Shown: positions 1 to 9,736, numbered from the stretch's first letter. The stretch is 64,000 bases of DNA from Acidobacteria bacterium Mor1 (GCA_001664505.1 CP011806.1:5387874-5451873), one strand, 5' to 3'. A program made the numbers and translations. Notes: generated by a model not told the origin, from the letters alone.

Positions 1-1479
1 CGAGCTTTCGCGGCCGCCGGGAAGGGCTCCGATCAGGGCGTAGGCATCCAGCCCCGACGCCCTCATCTCCGAGGCCAGGTCAAGGGAACGCTGCCCGCGC
101 TCGCAATACACCACGTAGGTGCGGCCGGGTTCCATGGTGGCGAGCCGGGCCCGCAATTCGTCCTCGTCCAGGCGCAGGGTGTCGGCGATCTGAGGGGCGT
201 CGCCGCCGGTGCGCAGGTCGATAAGAGTCGCGCCGGCAGGCAGCCGGTCCAGGGCGATTCGCTCCTGCAGCAAGGACTCGGGGGGAATCGACCGCAGGTC
301 GACGGTCCGTCTTGCCGCGATCAGTGCCTCGATGCCGGACGTCAGCCGCCGCTCCTGTTCGTCCACCGCTTCCGGCTTTGGGTGCGTCACCGTGCGGGTC
401 GCCGCCAGCGCGCAGAGTTCCTGAACCCGGCGCGACAGCGCGTGGGTGCCGATCCGCTTGCTGTAGGCGACGATCTCCTGTTTGTCCAGGCCGATCACCG
501 GCTGCAGCACCGGGATGCCGCTGATCCCGTGATGGGTGCGAAGGACCGCCAGGGTCTGAGAAGAGACCTGGCCCAGGGATTCGCCGGTGACGATGGCCGA
601 CGCCCCGATCTCCCGGGCGAGGATGTCCGCGGCGCGCAGCATCTGCCGCTTGAGCACGACCTGCCAGAAGGCGCGCTCTACCTGGGACTGCAGCCGGGTC
701 GAGAGTTCCTGCATATCGATCACGTGGAGGGCCGGCCGGGTGCCGTAGCTCCAGCCCCGTGCCAGCAGGTTCGCGACCTGGGTCACCGCCCGCTCATGCT
801 CGGGCCCGCCCATGTGGCAGAACAGGTAGTCGACGGCGACGCCGCGGCGCATCGCCATCCAGGCGGCCACCGCCGAGTCGAACCCTCCGGAGAAGAGCAC
901 CAGAGCCCGCCCCTCGACTCCCAGCGGCAGCCCGCCGCCCCCCGGCTCCCTGCGGTGGAAGAAGAAGGCCTTCTCCTCCCGCACATCGAGTTCGACGGTC
1001 AGCTGCGGTGAGGTCAGGTCGACCTTGCCGTGCTCGGCCAGCCGGGCTCCCAGGGCCTCGTTCAGTTCCTGACCGCCGAAGGGGTGGCCACCGGTGACCC
1101 GGGCTCGCACGGCGAAAGTCTGTTCGGCAACCGCTTCCCGGTAGAGCTCGACGCCGGCATCGATCAAGCGCTGCCGCTCCGGACGGCTGGTGGCGGCTAC
1201 CGGCGAAACGCCGGCGATGCCGAACACCTGGGTCATGACCCGCCAGGCATCGGGTTCGGCGGCGGAGACGTGCATCCGATTCCAGGTGTCCCGGATGCGG
1301 TGGGAGATGCCCGCCGAGCGCAGGGCATCGGTCAGGTTGTGGCGCAGCTGCTTCTGGAAGCGCGGTCGAGTGCGCTTCGACTTGGTCGAGACCTCGCCCG
1401 CCGGACGGACGATGAAGCGATGGGGATAGCGGCTGCTCACGGGTTGCTCGGTCGCGTGCTCCCACGCGGAAACCGCCAT
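1..1479 (-). CDS. thiI: tRNA 4-thiouridine synthetase ThiI with C-terminal rhodanese domain (3' end outside window)
   Basis: ThiI adenylates U8 of tRNA and transfers sulfur from a persulfide to make 4-thiouridine; in some bacteria it also supplies sulfur for the thiamin thiazole. The reverse strand reads continuously from about 1479 to the window edge. An N-terminal ferredoxin-like/THUMP region (opening with SSRYPHRFIVRPAG) is followed by a PP-loop SGGFDS near residue 197 and, at the far end, a rhodanese-like domain with YCERGQRS as the likely persulfide-carrying cysteine loop. The frame is open at base 1, so the last residues are missing. ATG at 1479 is one start; an in-frame GTG at 1440 sits closer to the usual family N-terminus and may be the real one. 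It is divergent from the glycosidase gene. Its sulfur chemistry is separate from the cysteine operon at 24-32 kb. Confidence 0.93.
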   Translation of the reverse strand, partial: MAVSAWEHATEQPVSSRYPHRFIVRPAGEVSTKSKRTRPRFQKQLRHNLTDALRSAGISHRIRDTWNRMHVSAAEPDAWRVMTQVFGIAGVSPVAATSRPERQRLIDAGVELYREAVAEQTFAVRARVTGGHPFGGQELNEALGARLAEHGKVDLTSPQLTVELDVREEKAFFFHRREPGGGGLPLGVEGRALVLFSGGFDSAVAAWMAMRRGVAVDYLFCHMGGPEHERAVTQVANLLARGWSYGTRPALHVIDMQELSTRLQSQVERAFWQVVLKRQMLRAADILAREIGASAIVTGESLGQVSSQTLAVLRTHHGISGIPVLQPVIGLDKQEIVAYSKRIGTHALSRRVQELCALAATRTVTHPKPEAVDEQERRLTSGIEALIAARRTVDLRSIPPESLLQERIALDRLPAGATLIDLRTGGDAPQIADTLRLDEDELRARLATMEPGRTYVVYCERGQRSLDLASEMRASGLDAYALIGALPGGRESS

Positions 1480-1578
1480 TGTAGAGCTATTTCCCGCGAG
1501 TTTGCCCGGCGCGCCGTCCGTGCGAGAATGCCCTGGGTGGGGGCACCGTTTTTCGTTCCTGCTGGGGGTTCAGGTTCC

Positions 1579-3057
1579 ATGGGCGGTTGCGAGGCGCAGC
1601 GGCGCCGCTTGCGGCGTCTCATCCTGTTCAGTGCCTTATGGTTCTGCGCCCTCGGTCCGTCTTTCGCCGAGAGCGCCGCCGACCCCCATGTCGAGCCCGG
1701 ATCGGGCGCCTTGCCCACCTGGGGCAGCGAGGTTGAGCCCTTCCTGTTGGGGGGTGTCCAGGTCCGCGAGCCGGACCTTGACGCCTGGGTCGCCGAACTC
1801 GACCACGCCGGCATGAACACCGTGGCGGTGACCGTCTACGCCCGCCAGGGCCGCTGGGATCGCGACGACCTGACCTTCGATCCGGAAGAGCCGGGGATCG
1901 TCGAGGAGATTCGCGCCGCCAAACAGGGGGGCATGCGGGTAGTCCTGATCCTGCGGGTCTACCTGGACCACGCGCTCCCGGAGAACCGCTACTTCTGGCA
2001 CGGCATGATCATGCCCGAGGGGGACGACGAGATCCGTTCCTGGTTCGCCAACTACGGTGCCTTCGTCGAGCACTGGGCGCGGATCGCAGAGCGGGAAGGG
2101 GTGGACGTCTTCGGCCTCGGCAGCGAACTAAAGGCGCTGACCGCGACCCTGCCGATCACCCGCTGGGGCAGCTTCAAGAACTACCACGTCTATATGCTCT
2201 ACCAGCGCATGCTGCGCTCCAGGGCCCGCGGCTTCCTCGACGAGCTGCAGGAGCAGCGGCCGTGGCTTTTGGGCTGGGATCGGGAGTCGCCTCTCGGCGA
2301 CTACTTCAACGACGTATTCGGCGAACACAAAGCCTGGGCACGTAAGGCCTACCTGCGCAAGGGGGCCGGCACCTGGCGGAGGATCAATGCCCGTCGCGCC
2401 CTGATTCGTCGCGAGTGGTCTGCTCTGATCGCCGACGTGCGCGGACTCTACGGCGGCAAGCTGACCTACGCCGCCAACTTCGACAACTATCAAAACGTGG
2501 CGTTGTGGAACGAGCTGGACTTCATCGGGATCAACGCCTACTTCCCGTTGCGCAAGCTGAAGCACGAGGAGAGCGACGAACTGCGCAAGCAGCGCTTCTT
2601 CGGCACCTGGGACTGGGTGCTCGGCGATATCGATCGCTTCCGCCGTGAGCAGCAGGTTCCGGGCAAACCGGTGATCTTCACCGAACTCGGCTACACCCAC
2701 CGCCAACACTCCACCGTCGAGCCCTGGGCCTACGCAGGGTTCTCGGTGCTCAAGCGGCCGCGCAAGGAGCTGGTGATGTGGTCTCACTTGCCGCCGGACC
2801 GCACCGAGCGGCGGCTTTCGGTCGAGGCGCTGCGGGAGGCCTGGGCGGCCCGTGGGCGTGATGTGTTGGCCGGGCTGCTGTACTGGAAGCTGTCGACGGT
2901 GGCAGAGCACGAAGAGGTCGAGCCCTTCGTGCTCCACGTCGGGCAGGACTCCGACGATCCACTGCAGCGCGAACTGGCGCGATTCCTCGAGTCGGCCTCA
3001 CCCGGTAGGGTGGACTCCTCGGCTGAGCTTGCGTCGTCTTCTCCAGGCGGCGAGTAG
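1579..3057 (+). CDS. Secreted glycoside hydrolase, GH113-like (beta-mannanase type)
   Basis: The 492-residue product has a basic N-terminus and hydrophobic stretch typical of a signal peptide, followed by a TIM-barrel-like region. GLGSEL contains the likely acid/base Glu183, and FTELGY contains the likely nucleophile Glu369; FIGINAYFPL just upstream of the latter is the strand context seen in GH113 enzymes. GH113 members hydrolyse beta-1,4-mannan, but related proteins of unknown specificity are common, so the substrate is inferred only at family level. The frame is open much further upstream into thiI; ATG 1579 was chosen because it begins the signal peptide directly. ATG 1528 is an in-frame alternative. 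The last 60 nt overlap the end of the convergent membrane-protein gene. Confidence 0.82.
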   Translation: MGGCEAQRRRLRRLILFSALWFCALGPSFAESAADPHVEPGSGALPTWGSEVEPFLLGGVQVREPDLDAWVAELDHAGMNTVAVTVYARQGRWDRDDLTFDPEEPGIVEEIRAAKQGGMRVVLILRVYLDHALPENRYFWHGMIMPEGDDEIRSWFANYGAFVEHWARIAEREGVDVFGLGSELKALTATLPITRWGSFKNYHVYMLYQRMLRSRARGFLDELQEQRPWLLGWDRESPLGDYFNDVFGEHKAWARKAYLRKGAGTWRRINARRALIRREWSALIADVRGLYGGKLTYAANFDNYQNVALWNELDFIGINAYFPLRKLKHEESDELRKQRFFGTWDWVLGDIDRFRREQQVPGKPVIFTELGYTHRQHSTVEPWAYAGFSVLKRPRKELVMWSHLPPDRTERRLSVEALREAWAARGRDVLAGLLYWKLSTVAEHEEVEPFVLHVGQDSDDPLQRELARFLESASPGRVDSSAELASSSPGGE

Positions 3058-3525
3058 CAAGAGCAAGCTACCGAGCAGGCCTGCGATGTAGCTCGTGCCG
3101 TGTGCGCAGCGCGCCGCCAGGTAGCGGCTCTGGATCGCTTCCGGAACCCTGGTCGCCGTTTCGCCGCCAAGCCCGAGGCGGCCACTCTCGGCCAGCCCGA
3201 ATCCCACGATCCCTGCTGCGATGGCGAGGAAGCTCGTGGTCAACAACAGCAGGCCCAACGGCCCTGCGATATCGCGCAGGCCCAGAGCCGGGCGCCGGCC
3301 GTTGCGGCAGATCGCGGCGAGCAGGAAGCCCAGTGGTGCGCCGAGCCAGCCGGTCGCGAGTAGTCCCCAGCCCAGAGCGATCGCCGCGGCACTGGAGAAG
3401 GGGAAGATCGCCGGGTGCCCCAGGGTGAAGTACTCGGCACACAGGCGCACGGTGATCTGGTTGTGCAGGATGCCGTATCCGATCGCCGCAGCGAAGGCGG
3501 CGCCGGCTATCCGGGTGAATTCCAT
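2998..3525 (-). CDS. Small integral membrane protein of unknown function
   Basis: This 175-residue protein starts MEFTRIAGAAFAAAIGYG and contains about four hydrophobic segments: an N-terminal one, a Gly/Ala/Leu-rich pair in the middle (SAAAIALGWGLLATGW and neighbours) and one before the basic C-terminus (SYIAGLLGSLLLLLAAWRRRRK). No family is recognised. It is the last gene of a five-gene minus-strand operon, and its start overlaps the end of the HD-domain gene by 19 nt, which suggests translational coupling. Its 3' end overlaps the 3' end of the GH113-like gene by 60 nt, an unusually long convergent overlap. The length of the open frame, the membrane topology and the coupling all support a real gene; the function is unknown. 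Confidence 0.72.
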   Translation of the reverse strand: MEFTRIAGAAFAAAIGYGILHNQITVRLCAEYFTLGHPAIFPFSSAAAIALGWGLLATGWLGAPLGFLLAAICRNGRRPALGLRDIAGPLGLLLLTTSFLAIAAGIVGFGLAESGRLGLGGETATRVPEAIQSRYLAARCAHGTSYIAGLLGSLLLLLAAWRRRRKLSRGVHPTG

Positions 3526-4136
3526 CGGCCGCCGTTTGCGATGACCCGCTCGAGGTTCTTGCGAGCCTGCTGTTCGTATCGCGCCTGGAAGTGCTCGAGC
3601 GCGTAGATCCGCGGTCTGTCCAGGAAGGACTTGAGGATTTCCACCCGCTTGCGGCGAAACAGCGGGCCCGGCACCCAGCGGTACTCCTGGCGGATGGCGT
3701 TTTCGTAGCGGGCGAAGACCTCCGGCTCCCGGCCGAGAATCGAGAGGTCGATGTCGACCATCAGCGCGGCGTCCCCGACGAGTTCCCCCGTCGTGTGCAG
3801 GGTGGCCATGATCAGGTGGTGGACCCGTTGTCTCGGTTCCTCTCCGGCGCCGACCGACCGGAGCCAGCGGTCCGCCCACTGGGCGCTCTTCAGTTCGTTG
3901 TCCGAGGACATCGGCTCGTAGATCGCATCGTGGAACCAGATCGCGGTCTCGATCTCCAGCGGGTGTTCGGCCAGCTCGACGGCTTGATCGAACTGATCGA
4001 GGCAGTCCTCGATGTGCGCGGCGCTGTGGTACTTCCGGTGGGATTCGGAGTAGGCGGCATGGAGTTCGGCGAACGCCTCGTCATCTGGCTCCGTACCCCA
4101 GCGTTCGGTGAACAGGTTCCAGCGTGTTGCGTTCAT
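3507..4136 (-). CDS. Predicted metal-dependent HD-superfamily phosphohydrolase
   Basis: The 209-residue protein shows the spaced His and His-Asp signature of the HD superfamily: YHSAAHIEDCL near the N-terminus, then WFHDAIYE, and a downstream HHLIMATLHT helix and DIDLSILG segment that complete a metal site. It resembles the stand-alone HD proteins annotated as predicted metal-dependent phosphohydrolases, whose substrate is unknown. Start ATG 4136 overlaps the stop of the upstream 125-residue gene by 4 nt (ATGA), so the two are translationally coupled. The position in an operon with a TolB-like lipoprotein and two unknown proteins gives no further hint of function. It is probably cytoplasmic, as no signal peptide or membrane segment is visible. 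Confidence 0.85.
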   Translation of the reverse strand: MNATRWNLFTERWGTEPDDEAFAELHAAYSESHRKYHSAAHIEDCLDQFDQAVELAEHPLEIETAIWFHDAIYEPMSSDNELKSAQWADRWLRSVGAGEEPRQRVHHLIMATLHTTGELVGDAALMVDIDLSILGREPEVFARYENAIRQEYRWVPGPLFRRKRVEILKSFLDRPRIYALEHFQARYEQQARKNLERVIANGGRWNSPG

Positions 4137-4510
4137 GGCCCTGCCTGTTTCCAGTGCTCGAGTACGGCGCACATTTCCTGGGCCTCTTTCTCGGTCCACA
4201 GGCCGGTGGCTCCCGGCATGGGCTCGTTTGCCAGCCGAACGACCGTGGGGCTGTAGGCGAGTCCGTGGCGAAATTTTTCGAGATGGCGAACGTCCATGAT
4301 CAGCCGGGCGTAGCGCTTGGAGGTCCGATGATGCCCGATCACCACGACGCTTGCACAGGTGCCGTGATGTGCTCCGACGATGTGGACCTTGGTGCCGGCG
4401 CGAAAGGCCTTGGTTCCGCTGCGTGTACCCGATCCTTCCGGGCCGAAGGAGCGCTCTTGAACCACGTTTGCAAAGACACACCAGATCGGCTCGGAGTCGG
4501 TTGCAGTCAT
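4133..4510 (-). CDS. Conserved hypothetical protein, 125 aa
   Basis: A small soluble protein without signal peptide. It contains a Gly-rich block (FGPEGSGTRSGTKAFRAGTK) followed by a strand-rich region (VHIVGAHHG, VVVIGHHR) and a C-terminal segment with VYSP-like 'LAYSPTVVRL' and a Trp/Glu-rich tail. The pattern 'GTK-F-PGTKV ... V-GHHR ... Y-P' feels like a known family of small beta-rich proteins of unknown function, but I cannot name it with confidence. It lies third in a minus-strand operon, 18 nt after the 165-residue gene, and its stop overlaps the HD-domain gene start by 4 nt. A role as a stand-alone adaptor or immunity-type protein is possible but not shown by the sequence. Confidence 0.7.
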   Translation of the reverse strand: MTATDSEPIWCVFANVVQERSFGPEGSGTRSGTKAFRAGTKVHIVGAHHGTCASVVVIGHHRTSKRYARLIMDVRHLEKFRHGLAYSPTVVRLANEPMPGATGLWTEKEAQEMCAVLEHWKQAGP

Positions 4511-4528
4511 GGCGGAGTCATCCTCGCA

Positions 4529-5026
4529 CTAGCGTGCGGCCAGAACCTGGTTGAGTTCGGCGGTCATGGTTTGAAGCCCGCTCAGGGCCACTGCGAAGGA
4601 CAGTTCTCCCTTCATTCGCCCGACGACGTACTCGAGGGTGGCTACGGGATGACCTCCCGACAGGATGTCCTCGCGGGGGCCGAATCGCAGCCTCAGGGCC
4701 TGATCGAACAGCCCGCCGACGCCGCAACTGAGTTCCAGTTCCCGGCTGCGGAGCTGGGCGGGCGGAAGTTCCAGCCATTCTTGTAGATGGGACAGGAGCC
4801 GGTTCAGCACCGTGTGGCGGACCTGAAGTCCGTGAATGACCAGCCCGAAGTCCTGGGCCGGCCCAGCTTCACCCGAGGACAGCGTTTCGCCGTAGAAGCT
4901 GCCCTCGAGCAGGACCCGGCAGGTATAGATCCGCTCTCCGGCGTCTTCGTTCTCGTCGGTTACGCTCCAGGTCGCCCGTTCGCGTCCGGAGTTCGAAGGC
5001 AGGGTCCAACTCGGATGCTCCGCCAT
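4529..5026 (-). CDS. Hypothetical protein, 165 aa
   Basis: Start ATG 5026 gives a product beginning MAEHPSWTLPSNSG. It is soluble, has no signal peptide and is rich in beta-type segments (YTCRVLLEGSFYGETL, DFGLVIHGLQVRH) followed by an amphipathic helix (VLNRLLSHLQEWLEL) and a Ser/Gly/Cys-containing core. No family was recognised. It lies 23 nt after the TolB-like lipoprotein gene and 18 nt before the 125-residue gene on the same strand, so it is very probably co-transcribed with both. The open frame extends upstream to 5290, but that extension overlaps the lipoprotein coding sequence and reads as low-quality Arg/Pro-rich sequence, so the shorter start is preferred. Confidence 0.66.
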   Translation of the reverse strand: MAEHPSWTLPSNSGRERATWSVTDENEDAGERIYTCRVLLEGSFYGETLSSGEAGPAQDFGLVIHGLQVRHTVLNRLLSHLQEWLELPPAQLRSRELELSCGVGGLFDQALRLRFGPREDILSGGHPVATLEYVVGRMKGELSFAVALSGLQTMTAELNQVLAAR

Positions 5027-5049
5027 GTCATCGCTCTCCAGGTCCCGGT

Positions 5050-6087
5050 CTATTCCGGCCGCATGCGCTCGATGAACGCCGCGGACATCACGTAAAGGTT
5101 GAGCTGCGAATTGTCGGCGCTGTGGTGGGTCTCGACCAGTTCCTCGAGGGTCGGCCCGCCCTCCCGGTAGAACCCTTGTTCGAAGCGCCCGCTGGAAAAG
5201 GTGAACCACTTTCCGTCGGCGCTGACCCACGGACACATCTCGTGGCGGGCGGAGTTGATCGGCTCGCCCAGGTTCTGCCTCGGGGTCCAACTGCCGTCGA
5301 CAAAGAAGCTGATGAACAGGTCGCCGCGGCCCAGGCTGTCCTCGCCGTAGCCGCGGAAGATCATGAAGTCGCCGTCGGGAGAGATGTAGGGATCTCCGAC
5401 CTCCCGCGGTCCGCCGCTGATCGGCTCGGGGACCAGCTCTGGGGTATGGCCTCCGGCGCCGTCGGGCCGGGCCCGATAGATGTTCCCCTCGCTCCAGACA
5501 TTGAATAGAAGGTCTCCCTCTCGTGTAAGGGAGGTGTAGTAGTCACCCCGCCCGGTCAGGGGGATGACTACCGGCTCCGCCCAGCCGCCGTCGTCGGTGC
5601 GGTCGGCGTACCAGACGTGACTGGTGGGGCGTCCCATGGGGCGTCCCCGGCGGAGTTCCACTTCGGAGACGGCGTCGGCGGGGCGCCGGGAGCTGAAGTA
5701 CAGCCGCCGGTCGTCGAAGGACAGGAACGGGTCGTACTCCGGCTGCTCCGGATCGCTGAAAGGCAGTGCCGCCGGTGGCGACCAGGTTCCGTCCGGACTC
5801 ATGTAGGTCGCCATCAGGAAGCTGCGCAGCGGCGTGTCCGCCGTGTAGAAGAACGCGTCGCCGCCGGAGCTGAACACCGCGTTGTACTCGTCGAGGGAGC
5901 TACTGAGCCAACCCCCCGCCGGAAGCTGCGGAGTCTCACCCGGAGTCAGCCCGAAGAAGGGGCCTCGGGGCGCCTGGACAGCCGCCGCTTCCTCGCCGGA
6001 GGCTGGGACGTCCGCGGGCGCGCAGCCGGCGCAGAGCGCAAGCAACGAAAGAGCCATCAAGCAGGGGAGCAGAGCGGATTGTTTCAT
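5050..6087 (-). CDS. TolB/PD40-type beta-propeller lipoprotein
   Basis: The 345-residue product begins with a lipoprotein signal peptide ending in a lipobox (LALCAGC, lipidated Cys22). It continues with repeated PD40-type blades: WSPPAALPFSDPEQPEYDP-like strands, the motif SFDDRRLYFSSRR, 'YISPDGDFMIFRG' and 'WVSADGKWFTFSSG'. Each has the D-G/D-R-x-hydrophobic-F-S pattern of WD40-like propeller repeats found in TolB and in tricorn-type proteins. It is therefore an envelope-anchored propeller, possibly binding peptides or acting as a scaffold; no catalytic domain is visible. It is the first gene of the minus-strand operon that continues to 2998. ATG 6087 was preferred to ATG 6105 because it opens directly on the signal peptide. 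Confidence 0.85.
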   Translation of the reverse strand: MKQSALLPCLMALSLLALCAGCAPADVPASGEEAAAVQAPRGPFFGLTPGETPQLPAGGWLSSSLDEYNAVFSSGGDAFFYTADTPLRSFLMATYMSPDGTWSPPAALPFSDPEQPEYDPFLSFDDRRLYFSSRRPADAVSEVELRRGRPMGRPTSHVWYADRTDDGGWAEPVVIPLTGRGDYYTSLTREGDLLFNVWSEGNIYRARPDGAGGHTPELVPEPISGGPREVGDPYISPDGDFMIFRGYGEDSLGRGDLFISFFVDGSWTPRQNLGEPINSARHEMCPWVSADGKWFTFSSGRFEQGFYREGGPTLEELVETHHSADNSQLNLYVMSAAFIERMRPE

Positions 6088-6290
6088 CCCGATCCATGGT
6101 CTCACGCTGCCGAGCCGGCGCCAACGAGGCCCGGGTTTTCGGCGGAAAACCGCCTCGAGAGACGTTGCGCGACGCCGCCGGGAAAGGTGAGGGAACCGTT
6201 CACCTGCCCACCGAAACCGCTAGTCCCGGAGCTCCGGAACCGGCCGGATCCGTGTGCCATACTCCAATCGCACCTTAGAGAGGGGAATCC

Positions 6291-7256
<966 letters not shown>

Positions 7257-7259
7257 GCG

Positions 7260-8657
7260 ATGGACAAGATTCTCTGGGTTGCCAAACGCGAATTCCTCTC
7301 CACGGTAGCCACCAAGGGCTTTCTGCTGGGGATCCTGCTGACTCCGGTGATCATGTTGGTCTGCGGTCTCGGCGTGAAGTACATGATCGACAACCAGGAG
7401 GCCCCGCGAGTCGAAGGGGAATTCGCGGTAATCGATCCCACCGGACAGGTGTTCGAGGGGGTCGCCGAGTATCTTCGGCCGGAAACGATCGCCGCCCGGC
7501 GAGACGACAAGCTCCAGTTGGTCAAGTCCGGTCCCGGGGGCGCGGCGCTTCAGTTCGCTGAGGCGGTTTCCGGCGAGGACATCGACGAGGGGATCGAGAA
7601 ATACACGGAACTCGCCCTGGGAAAGGTGCCGTCGATCTCCACGGTTGAACTTTCTGCCGGGGTTGACCTGGAAGCCGAGAAAGACCTGCTGCGCAAAGGC
7701 TCCGGTCCAACGAAGCGGCTGGCCATCGCGGTGATCGACGAGGATGCGGTCACTCTTGCCGATGGTTCCAAGGAGTTCGGGAAGTACTCCTTCTACGGGC
7801 GTGAAGGGGTCGACGATCGGGTCAACGATGAGTTGCGCGATGCGCTTCGGGAGGCGATCGTCGATGCTCGCGTGACGGCCAAGGGTTGGGATCTCGATGA
7901 AATCAAACGGGCTACGCGGGTCCGTAGCGCCGCCGTCAAGACGGTGACCGATGAGGGGGAGGAGGACTCGAACGAGTTGTTCAGCGTCTTCCTGCCGATG
8001 GCCTTCCTGCTGTTGCTGTTCGTTTCGACGCTGACCAGCGGCCAGTACATCCTGACCACCACCGTCGAGGAGAAATCGAACCGCGTCGTCGAGGTGCTGC
8101 TCTCGGCGGTCTCACCGATGCAGTTGATGACCGGGAAGATCGTGGGTCAGATGGCCGTGGGCCTCTCGATCCTGGTGCTCTACTCGTCGATGGGTATCGG
8201 TACGTTGATCTTCTTCTCGGCCCTGGGCAAGCTCAAGCTGTCGCTTCTGTTCTACCTCTGCATCTTCTTCGTCATCGCCTACTTCATTCTAGGATCGGTG
8301 ATGGCGGCCATCGGTGCCGCAGTCAACGAGATGCGTGAGGCGCAGACGTTGATGACGCCGGTGATGCTGGTCACGATGACCCCCTGGCTGCTCTGGATGC
8401 CGATCAGTCAGGATCCCAATGGAACCCTGGCCACGATCCTGAGTTTCATTCCGCCGATCAACACCTTCGCGATGCTGCTGCGGTTGACGTCGACGGCGCC
8501 GCCGCCGATGTGGCAGGTTTGGCTCTCCATCGCAATCGGGTTCGTCGGGGTCTACGCCGCGCTGTGGTTCGCCGCCAAGGTATTCCGCATCGGCCTCCTG
8601 ATGTACGGCAAGCCGCCGACCTTCGGTACGCTGATCCGCTGGGTGCGGATGGCCTAG
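7260..8657 (+). CDS. ABC-2 type transporter permease (NatB-like)
   Basis: The 465-residue membrane protein has the NatB-type plan. An N-terminal helix (around residues 20-40, GFLLGILLTPVIMLVCGLG) is followed by a large extracytoplasmic domain of roughly 200 residues (about 45-235) and then five or six membrane spans (MAFLLLLFVSTLTSG, MAVGLSILVLYSSMGIG, LLFYLCIFFVIAYFILG and others). The segment TTTVEEKSNRVVEVLLS is the conserved cytoplasmic coupling region of ABC-2 permeases of the ABC-2_membrane_3 type. It starts 3 nt after the ATPase stop. The transported substrate is unknown. A perfect 8-bp hairpin at 8686-8713 lies just after the stop but lacks a T-tract. Confidence 0.92.
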   Translation: MDKILWVAKREFLSTVATKGFLLGILLTPVIMLVCGLGVKYMIDNQEAPRVEGEFAVIDPTGQVFEGVAEYLRPETIAARRDDKLQLVKSGPGGAALQFAEAVSGEDIDEGIEKYTELALGKVPSISTVELSAGVDLEAEKDLLRKGSGPTKRLAIAVIDEDAVTLADGSKEFGKYSFYGREGVDDRVNDELRDALREAIVDARVTAKGWDLDEIKRATRVRSAAVKTVTDEGEEDSNELFSVFLPMAFLLLLFVSTLTSGQYILTTTVEEKSNRVVEVLLSAVSPMQLMTGKIVGQMAVGLSILVLYSSMGIGTLIFFSALGKLKLSLLFYLCIFFVIAYFILGSVMAAIGAAVNEMREAQTLMTPVMLVTMTPWLLWMPISQDPNGTLATILSFIPPINTFAMLLRLTSTAPPPMWQVWLSIAIGFVGVYAALWFAAKVFRIGLLMYGKPPTFGTLIRWVRMA

Positions 8658-8698
8658 CCGCGGGACAATTCGACGTTCGTTTTCGCGCCCCGGTCGCC

Positions 8699-9466
8699 CT
8701 AGCGGCCGGGGCGTGGTGCGTTCGGGGACCAGATGTAGCTCAGGTTGACGTGCTGCATCTCGGTACCGAAAGCGTTGTAGTCCCAGGCCACCTCGACGTG
8801 GTCCCACAGCCGGAAGCCGACCTCGTAGGTCGGGCCGAAGCCGTCGATCCAGGGTTCCAGCGGGTCGAAGGCGACGTCCGAGACCCGCAGCCCGACCCCC
8901 AGCAGGATCTTCAGGTCCCGGTGCGGGTTGGCGGTCAGGCGGATGCCGCCGGTGGCGTAGGTCTTGAATTCCGGAGCCGTGAAGAGCTCGACCCGGGTTT
9001 GGAGGCTGTAGCGGGGATCCAGGCTGAAGCCCCGGGTGGCCGCCAGGCGAAGGGTGCCGTGAATGTGCCCGGGCCGCCGGTAGGGGAGCTCGAGCTGCTT
9101 GTTGCCGATGGCCCGGTGAACCGCGTTCTGGGCGTCTTCGCCGAACAGGCCCTCGCCGACGTACAGGGCGCCGATCTCCAGTTCGGGCTGCCAGCCGTGG
9201 AACTTCGGCAGGTTGGAGCCGATCGACAGGTAGGTCTCGTCGAAGCGCAGGCCGTTACGGCTGTCGGTGAAAGCGTGTTCGAACAGCCGGATCCGCTTGC
9301 CCTTGCGGTGAAACTCGAAGAACAGGGAAAAGGTGTAAAGATCGTCGTCGATCTCGTTGAACGTCATCATGTCGTTGATGGTGCTGAACCGCACCTCGTA
9401 GGCTGCCGCGCCCTGAACCGCCAGCATGGCGATCAAGAGCGCCCATAGAAGACGTTTGACCGGCAT
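8699..9466 (-). CDS. Outer-membrane beta-barrel protein, possibly LpxR/DUF2219-like
   Basis: The 255-residue product has a signal peptide (MPVKRLLWALLIAMLAVQGAAA) and then alternating strand-like segments rich in aromatic and charged residues, with the final strand ending in PRPGR. The segments NDMMTFNEIDDDLYTFSLFFEF and VGEGLFGEDAQNAVHRAIG recall the 'ND..' start and the '(A/G)xGExxQNxxHxxIG' region of lipid A 3'-O-deacylase LpxR-type barrels. That similarity is from memory and only partial, so the enzymatic assignment is tentative. If correct it would trim acyl chains from lipid A at the cell surface. ATG 9466 was chosen; an in-frame GTG lies two codons upstream. It is convergent with the ABC exporter genes. 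Confidence 0.6.
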   Translation of the reverse strand: MPVKRLLWALLIAMLAVQGAAAYEVRFSTINDMMTFNEIDDDLYTFSLFFEFHRKGKRIRLFEHAFTDSRNGLRFDETYLSIGSNLPKFHGWQPELEIGALYVGEGLFGEDAQNAVHRAIGNKQLELPYRRPGHIHGTLRLAATRGFSLDPRYSLQTRVELFTAPEFKTYATGGIRLTANPHRDLKILLGVGLRVSDVAFDPLEPWIDGFGPTYEVGFRLWDHVEVAWDYNAFGTEMQHVNLSYIWSPNAPRPGR

Positions 9467-9730
9467 GATCACCCCTCGCCTCCGGCCAAGGGGCCGAAGA
9501 CATCCGCACGTGTTGTCGAAAGCAGGTCCCGTGAGTGAGGCTGAACCCGACGGGGCCCGGCCTCTGTTCCGTCATCGGAGTGAGAAGACGTTTCCCCGCG
9601 TTCGTTTCGACATTCGCCGTGACGATCGATAGAGATTCAGCTACGGCATCGAACGAAGGGCTTCAACTCCGTTGCGGCGGCGAAACGCCGTGGCCGTCGG
9701 GGTTCTCGGGGCGGTCGGCGTTGTCGGCGC

Positions 9731-9736
9731 TATAAT
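9731..9736 (+). promoter_or_regulatory. Candidate -10 element for the cupin gene
   Basis: A perfect TATAAT lies 28 nt before the ATG of the cupin gene and just upstream of a GGAG-type ribosome-binding site, which would give a 5' UTR of about 20 nt. No convincing -35 hexamer is visible at 16-18 nt spacing. The remainder of the 9467-9764 gap holds nothing I recognise. Confidence 0.4.

Noticed and set aside
8686-8713. Perfect 8-bp hairpin after the ABC permease gene as a terminator
   Set aside because: No T-tract follows on either strand and it overlaps the last codons of the convergent barrel gene.
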